Assembly: GCF_009193135.1 (NCBI RefSeq)
Contig: NZ_VUKC01000003.1
Location: forward strand, 62,001 to 126,000
Direction: 5' to 3'
Origin: Georgenia satyanarayanai
GTDB lineage: Bacteria > Actinomycetota > Actinomycetes > Actinomycetales > Actinomycetaceae
DNA: 64,000 bases
This document shows positions 59,927 to 64,000 of the stretch, in pieces (position 1 is the stretch's first letter; each line of letters starts with the position of its first letter). The notes beneath the pieces were generated by a model. That model was not told the origin of the DNA. It did no database searches and worked only from the letters and a program-made list of their open reading frames with translations. The translations under genes were made by a program, and so were the position numbers.

Positions 59927-61476
59927 GCGGCCCCCCTCGATCGGCGCGAACGCTGGCGGACGGTGGTGACGGCGCCTGCCGCAGCTGCCACGGCCGCGAC
60001 GGCGGCCGCCACGAGCGTGGGCCACACCCCGAGCCGGTCGGCGACCGTCAGGGAGGTGCGCAGCGGGAGGTCCGCCACGAAGCGGTCAGCGGTGAACAGC
60101 CCCGAGGACTGCGTGACGACACCGTTGGGCGCGATGATCCCGCTGACGCCGACGGTGGAGATCTGCACGGTCGACCGGCCGTGCTCCACGGCACGGAAGA
60201 CCGACATCGCCAGCTGCTGGGTGGACTCCTGGGTGTACCCGAAGGAGGCGTTGTTCGTCGGGACCACGATGAGCTCGCCACCGGCCAGGACCGCCTCGCG
60301 CATGAGTCCGGCGTAGGCGACCTCGAAGCAGATCCCGACGGCGAGGTCGACCACCCGATCCAGGCGCGGGCTGTCGAGCGCGATGGTCCCGACCTCCTCG
60401 CCGGGGAGCATGTCGATGGACACGAGGTCGACGGCGTCGGTCACCTTCCGCGCGATGTCGCGCAACGGGATGTACTCCGCGAACGGGGCGGGGTGCTGCT
60501 TGGCGTAGACGTCCACCTGGCCCTCGCCGGGCTGCCACAGGATCGCCTCGTTGTACCGGTAGTCCTCCCCGTAGCGCTGCCCACCGACGAGGATCGGCGC
60601 GTCCACGGCCGCGGCGGCGCGGTCGACGAGCCGGCCGGCCTCGGCGTCAGTGCGCGGGTCGATGTCGGTGGAGTTCTCGGGCCACAGGACGATGTCCAGC
60701 GCCCCGGGCTCCACCTGCTCGAGCAGCGCCTCGGTGCCGGTCACGTGCCGTTCGAGGACGTCGCGGCGCACGGCGAAGGCGTCGAGCCCCGGGCCGGGGA
60801 CGTTGCCCTGGACCGCGCCGACGCGCAGCGTGCCGCTCTCGGCGCGCGTGTCGACGGGGATGACGAGGCCGACGGCGACGATCGCGGCGGCCACGACGAG
60901 CGCCCCGCTGGCCCGTCCCACTCGCGCGCGGCGCAGGTGGCTCAGGGCCAGCGCGAGCAGCGCACCGAGCACGACGACGGTGCCGGAGACGAGGGGCTCA
61001 CCTCCGAGCGATGCCAGGCGCAGCAGCGGGCCGTTGGTCTGGGAGAAGGCGAGCTTGCCCCACGGCATGCCCCCGAACGGCACGAGCCCGCGGGCCGCCT
61101 CGGTCGCGACCCACAGGCACGCGACGACGACGACCCCGAGCGCCGGGTGACGGGCCACCGGCCCCCAGCGGGCCGCGAGCACCCACCCGGCGGCGAAGAC
61201 GGCGACGAAGAGCGCCTCGGCGACCCCGAGCAGCACCCAGGGCACCGCGCCGGCGGCCTCCTCGGCCCACCACAGGTGGATGAGGAAGAACACCGCTCCC
61301 CAGACCCAGCCGTAGACGAGGGCGCGCGGCACCGTGGCGCCCCGCAGCGCGAGGAGGAGCAGCGCCACCCCGACCGGGGCCAGCGGCCACCAGGAACGCC
61401 CCGGGAAGGCCGCGTCCGTCGCCAGGGCCCCGAGAACGCTGAGGAGCACGGCGACACGACGGGAAGGCAGGGGCAC
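59923..61476 (-). CDS. lnt: Apolipoprotein N-acyltransferase
   Basis: A 517-residue membrane enzyme. About eight helices fill residues 1-210, and the nitrilase-type domain (about 222-480) carries the catalytic triad: a Glu in the WPENST region, or the later Glu near PFAEYIPL, the Lys in YAKQHPAPF and the Cys in GICFEVAY. It adds a third acyl chain to lipoproteins, of which this window encodes several (the sugar and ectoine binders, the 49 kb lipoprotein). GTG 61476 has TATCCT 6 nt upstream and no Shine-Dalgarno sequence, so the message may be leaderless. Operon with the mannosyl synthase. Confidence 0.93.
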   Translation of the reverse strand: MPLPSRRVAVLLSVLGALATDAAFPGRSWWPLAPVGVALLLLALRGATVPRALVYGWVWGAVFFLIHLWWAEEAAGAVPWVLLGVAEALFVAVFAAGWVLAARWGPVARHPALGVVVVACLWVATEAARGLVPFGGMPWGKLAFSQTNGPLLRLASLGGEPLVSGTVVVLGALLALALSHLRRARVGRASGALVVAAAIVAVGLVIPVDTRAESGTLRVGAVQGNVPGPGLDAFAVRRDVLERHVTGTEALLEQVEPGALDIVLWPENSTDIDPRTDAEAGRLVDRAAAAVDAPILVGGQRYGEDYRYNEAILWQPGEGQVDVYAKQHPAPFAEYIPLRDIARKVTDAVDLVSIDMLPGEEVGTIALDSPRLDRVVDLAVGICFEVAYAGLMREAVLAGGELIVVPTNNASFGYTQESTQQLAMSVFRAVEHGRSTVQISTVGVSGIIAPNGVVTQSSGLFTADRFVADLPLRTSLTVADRLGVWPTLVAAAVAAVAAAAGAVTTVRQRSRRSRGAA

Positions 61477-61857
61477 CAGACAAGGATAGGTGCCCGCGAG
61501 ACCGGTCCCGACCCCGGCGTCGGGGAGCTGGGAGGGGCGGACGTGACCGACCCGCGTGTCCTTCGGACCGACGCTGCCGGGGGCAGCTGTCGTTATCTAC
61601 TGAACACGCGGGCCTGGCCACTGTCCGCCGCGGCGCTCGTCCCGGTCGGCGCGGTGGCCACCGGTGCGGGCGGGCGGTACGAGAGACGAAACTAGCGCCC
61701 AGCGTCCGCGTCATCAAGCCCGCGAACGTGCAGGTCAGCGGCATGCACGCAGGTCAGCACCGGTGCTCGGCAGCCTCCGTGATCTCCCCGTGACCGGCGT
61801 GTCGCGGCGTGTCGTGGGAAGTCTCACGGCGGTCCGGCGCCACCGTCACGGCTCGTC
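61477..61857 (-). other. 381 bp intergenic region between the helicase and lnt genes
   Basis: I see no gene here. The lnt promoter -10 TATCCT (minus strand, 61488-61483) sits 6 nt before the GTG start, with no convincing -35. A 10 bp direct repeat GCAGGTCAGC occurs at 61730-61739 and 61749-61758 (period 19). No tRNA-like or convincing terminator structure was found. Confidence 0.5.
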
Positions 61858-64000
61858 TCAGACGCTGGACCAGGCGACGACGCCGCGGCGGACGAGCTCG
61901 ATGGCGCGTCGGGCGGTCCGACGGCCCTCGGCGTCCGGTGCGGCCGTGGCGAGCTGGTCGAGGACGTCGAGGATCTGCTTGCACCAGCGCACGAAGTCCC
62001 CCGCGCCGATCTCCGTCCCGTCCAGCACCGTGTCGAGCGGCGCGCCCTTGGCCCACGCGTGGACGATGGACACGATCCCGGCGTCGACGGGCTCGGAGGA
62101 CGGCACGCCGTGCTGGGACTCCCGCTCGGCGAGCTCGTCCGACACCCGCACGGTCTGGCGCACGGCGTCGCCCAGCGCCCCACCGCCGGCGCCGGTTGGC
62201 GCGCTGAGGGCGTCGTTGCGGGCGCTGTAGACGACGGTGGACACGACGGCGGCGAGCTGGGCGGCGTCCAGGCCCTGCCACAGGCCGCGCCGCAGGCACT
62301 CGGCCAGCACGAGGTCCTTCTCCGCGTACAGGCGCGCGAGCCAGCGGCCGTTGTCGGTGACCGCCAGCCCGCCGTCAGCGCCGGGCTCGAGGTAGCCGAG
62401 CTCGGTGAGCAGGGCGCAGACCTTGTCGAAGTCGCGGGCGATGGAGGAGGTGCGGGTCTCGATGCGCTGGAGCAGGCGCTGGTGCTCGGCGTCCAGGGTG
62501 GCCCAGCGACCCGCCCAGCGGGCGTGCTCCTCCCGGTCCGAGCACGCGTGGCACGGGTGGGCGCGCAGCCGGCGGCGCAGCTCGTCGATCTCCTGCCCGA
62601 TGTCCGCGCCGGCCTGGCCGGCGGCGGAGGCGGGGGCGGCGGGCGGCGCGGCCTGGACGGCGCTGCGCAGCCGCGCGGCGAGGTCGCGGCGCTGGCCCGC
62701 GTCGCGCAGGTTCGCGTGCTTGGGGACGGGGACGGTGGCCACGGCGGTCGCCCCGTGGGGCAGCTCGGTGCTCGTCAGCGTGCGCACGCGCGGCTCGGGG
62801 GTGAGCACCCGGAGCACCGGGGAGTCGAGGCGGTCGGCGTCGACGTCGAGGACGAGCGCCCACAGGGTGCGCCGCCCGCGCCGGTACTCGAGGACGTCGC
62901 CGCGCCGCACGGCCGCGAGGGAGGCGTGCACGGCGCGCTGCGCCGCCCGCGACCGCTCGCGGGAGCGGTCCTTCTCGAGCTCGCCGATCTGCCGGCGCAG
63001 GCGTGCGTACTCGGTGAAGTCGCCGAGGTGGCACGTCATCGCGGTGGCGTACCCGGCCAGGGCCTCCTCGTTGCGCCGCGCCTGGCGGGCCAGCCCGACG
63101 ACGCCGCGGTCGGCCTGGAACTGGGCGAAGGAGCTCTCGAGCGTCTCCCGCGCCTGCGGGTAGGCGAGCGTCCCGAGGAGGTTGACGGCCATGTTGTACG
63201 TGGGGTGGAAGCTCGAGCGCAGCGGGTAGGTGCGGCGCGAGGCGAGGCCGGCCAGGGCGGAGGGGTCGACGTCCTCGCCGTAGAGGACGATGGCGTGGCC
63301 CTCGACGTCGATGCCGCGGCGCCCGGCGCGACCGGTGAGCTGGGTGTACTCCCCCGGCGTGAGCGCGGCGTGGGCGGTGCCGTTCCACTTGTCCAGGCGC
63401 TCGAGGACGACCGAGCGCGCCGGCATGTTGATGCCGAGCGCGAGCGTCTCGGTCGCGTACACGACCTTGACGAGCCCCGCGGTGAACAGCGCCTCGACCG
63501 TCTCCTTGAACACCGGCAGCAGCCCGGCGTGGTGGGCGGCCACGCCCCGCTGCAGCGCCTGCGACCACGCGTGGTAGCCGACGACCGCGAGGTCCTCCGG
63601 CGGCAGCGCCGCGCAGCGCTCCTCGATGACCTGGGCGATGGCGCGGGCCTCGGCGGCGTTCGTCAGCCGCACGCGCGAGCGCAGCGTCTGCTCCACCGCG
63701 GCCTCGCAGCCCGCGCGGGAGAAGACGAAGACGATGGCGGGCAGCAACCCTGCCTCGTCGAGCCGCTCGACGACGACCGGGCGAGGGGCGGGGCGCACGT
63801 GGCCGACCCGGGCGGGCGGGCGGGCCCTGCCCCCGCGTGCGTCGCGCCGCCGCCCGGGCGGGGCGGAGCCGGTGCGGGCGGCGCGGCGCACCGCCTCGGC
63901 GAGGTCGGGGTTGATCGGCGGGTTCGGCCCGGGGTCGGTGGGGTCGACGCGGGCGCTGTACAGGTCGAGCACCTGGTCCCGGACCATGACGTGCTGCCAC
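61858..64000 (-). CDS. HelY/Ski2-type DEAD/DEAH RNA helicase, C-terminal part
   Basis: The frame is open to the right edge, so the N-terminal Walker motifs lie outside. About 714 residues remain. They include motif IV-like PAIVFVFSRAGCE, motif V ATETLALGINMPARSVVLE, motif VI QLTGRAGRRGID and the long Ski2/Mtr4 C-terminal helical domain (DSHCT-like, from about residue 540). It is the actinobacterial HelY family (Rv2092c-like), a putative RNA helicase for RNA decay. HelY genes often neighbour tatA/tatC and proteasome-accessory genes, but those lie outside this window. Confidence 0.9.
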   Translation of the reverse strand, partial: WQHVMVRDQVLDLYSARVDPTDPGPNPPINPDLAEAVRRAARTGSAPPGRRRDARGGRARPPARVGHVRPAPRPVVVERLDEAGLLPAIVFVFSRAGCEAAVEQTLRSRVRLTNAAEARAIAQVIEERCAALPPEDLAVVGYHAWSQALQRGVAAHHAGLLPVFKETVEALFTAGLVKVVYATETLALGINMPARSVVLERLDKWNGTAHAALTPGEYTQLTGRAGRRGIDVEGHAIVLYGEDVDPSALAGLASRRTYPLRSSFHPTYNMAVNLLGTLAYPQARETLESSFAQFQADRGVVGLARQARRNEEALAGYATAMTCHLGDFTEYARLRRQIGELEKDRSRERSRAAQRAVHASLAAVRRGDVLEYRRGRRTLWALVLDVDADRLDSPVLRVLTPEPRVRTLTSTELPHGATAVATVPVPKHANLRDAGQRRDLAARLRSAVQAAPPAAPASAAGQAGADIGQEIDELRRRLRAHPCHACSDREEHARWAGRWATLDAEHQRLLQRIETRTSSIARDFDKVCALLTELGYLEPGADGGLAVTDNGRWLARLYAEKDLVLAECLRRGLWQGLDAAQLAAVVSTVVYSARNDALSAPTGAGGGALGDAVRQTVRVSDELAERESQHGVPSSEPVDAGIVSIVHAWAKGAPLDTVLDGTEIGAGDFVRWCKQILDVLDQLATAAPDAEGRRTARRAIELVRRGVVAWSSV

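Noticed and set aside
61730-61758. GCAGGTCAGC direct repeat (period 19)
   Set aside because: Only two 10 bp copies, with no link to a promoter or gene; easily chance in this composition.

Overview
The window is a very GC-rich (above 70 % by eye), densely packed actinobacterial chromosome segment. Actinobacterial marker genes include rbpA, garA-ftsR, the phosphatase/DUF3090/SCO1664 cluster, a HelY-type helicase, a polyprenol-phosphate mannose synthase beside lnt, and an F420-type LLM oxidoreductase. The general gene style points to the Micrococcales, but the genus cannot be fixed from this sequence. I see 66 protein genes, two of them cut by the window edges. I see no tRNA, rRNA, CRISPR array, prophage or insertion sequence.

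Layout. 1-7.3 kb: an RNA methyltransferase end, a DUF2243/CtaG-like membrane pair, a zinc alcohol/formaldehyde dehydrogenase with an unknown partner, a GDSL hydrolase, an adenosine/adenine deaminase-like enzyme, a methyltransferase and RNase Z. 7.3-9.8 kb: a two-gene operon encoding a cell-wall-anchored cohesin protein and an exported amidase carrying a dockerin-like module. I regard this as the most original system in the window. 10-22.6 kb: an exported HNH nuclease, a serine hydrolase, an AP endonuclease IV-like protein, pgi, a YbdK / FAD-Rieske oxidoreductase / FUSC operon, HrpB and a mechanosensitive channel. 22.7-28 kb: a ROK-regulated sugar ABC importer with a ROK sugar kinase but no ATPase gene. 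28-31.5 kb: aldehyde dehydrogenase with DUF779, DUF5701 and ArfB. 31.7-40.8 kb: PepN, the three-gene SCO1664/DUF3090/phosphatase cluster, an ectoine-type importer (ehuBCDA) and an LLM oxidoreductase.

40.9-46.1 kb matches the mycobacterial Rv1822-Rv1830 block (pgsA-like, DUF881, small basic protein, DUF881, garA, ftsR, DUF151, merR), but the gcvH that sits before garA there is absent. 46.2-53.2 kb holds a DUF2510 protein with a long Q/G/Y-rich segment, an RsmC/RlmG-type methyltransferase and several small or poorly known genes. 53.3-56.5 kb is an AraC / VOC / short UvrA-like operon typical of drug self-protection. 56.6-64 kb carries an SSB paralogue, an aldo/keto reductase, rbpA with a SigR/SigH-type promoter, the mannosyl synthase/lnt pair and the C-terminal part of a HelY-type helicase.

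The genes mix central housekeeping (pgi, pepN, rnz, rbpA, garA-ftsR) with uptake of sugars and compatible solutes and with cell-surface functions. Start-to-stop overlaps of 4 bp are common, so translational coupling within operons is likely. Several genes have a -10-like hexamer 6-8 nt before the start codon and no convincing Shine-Dalgarno sequence, which points to leaderless transcripts.
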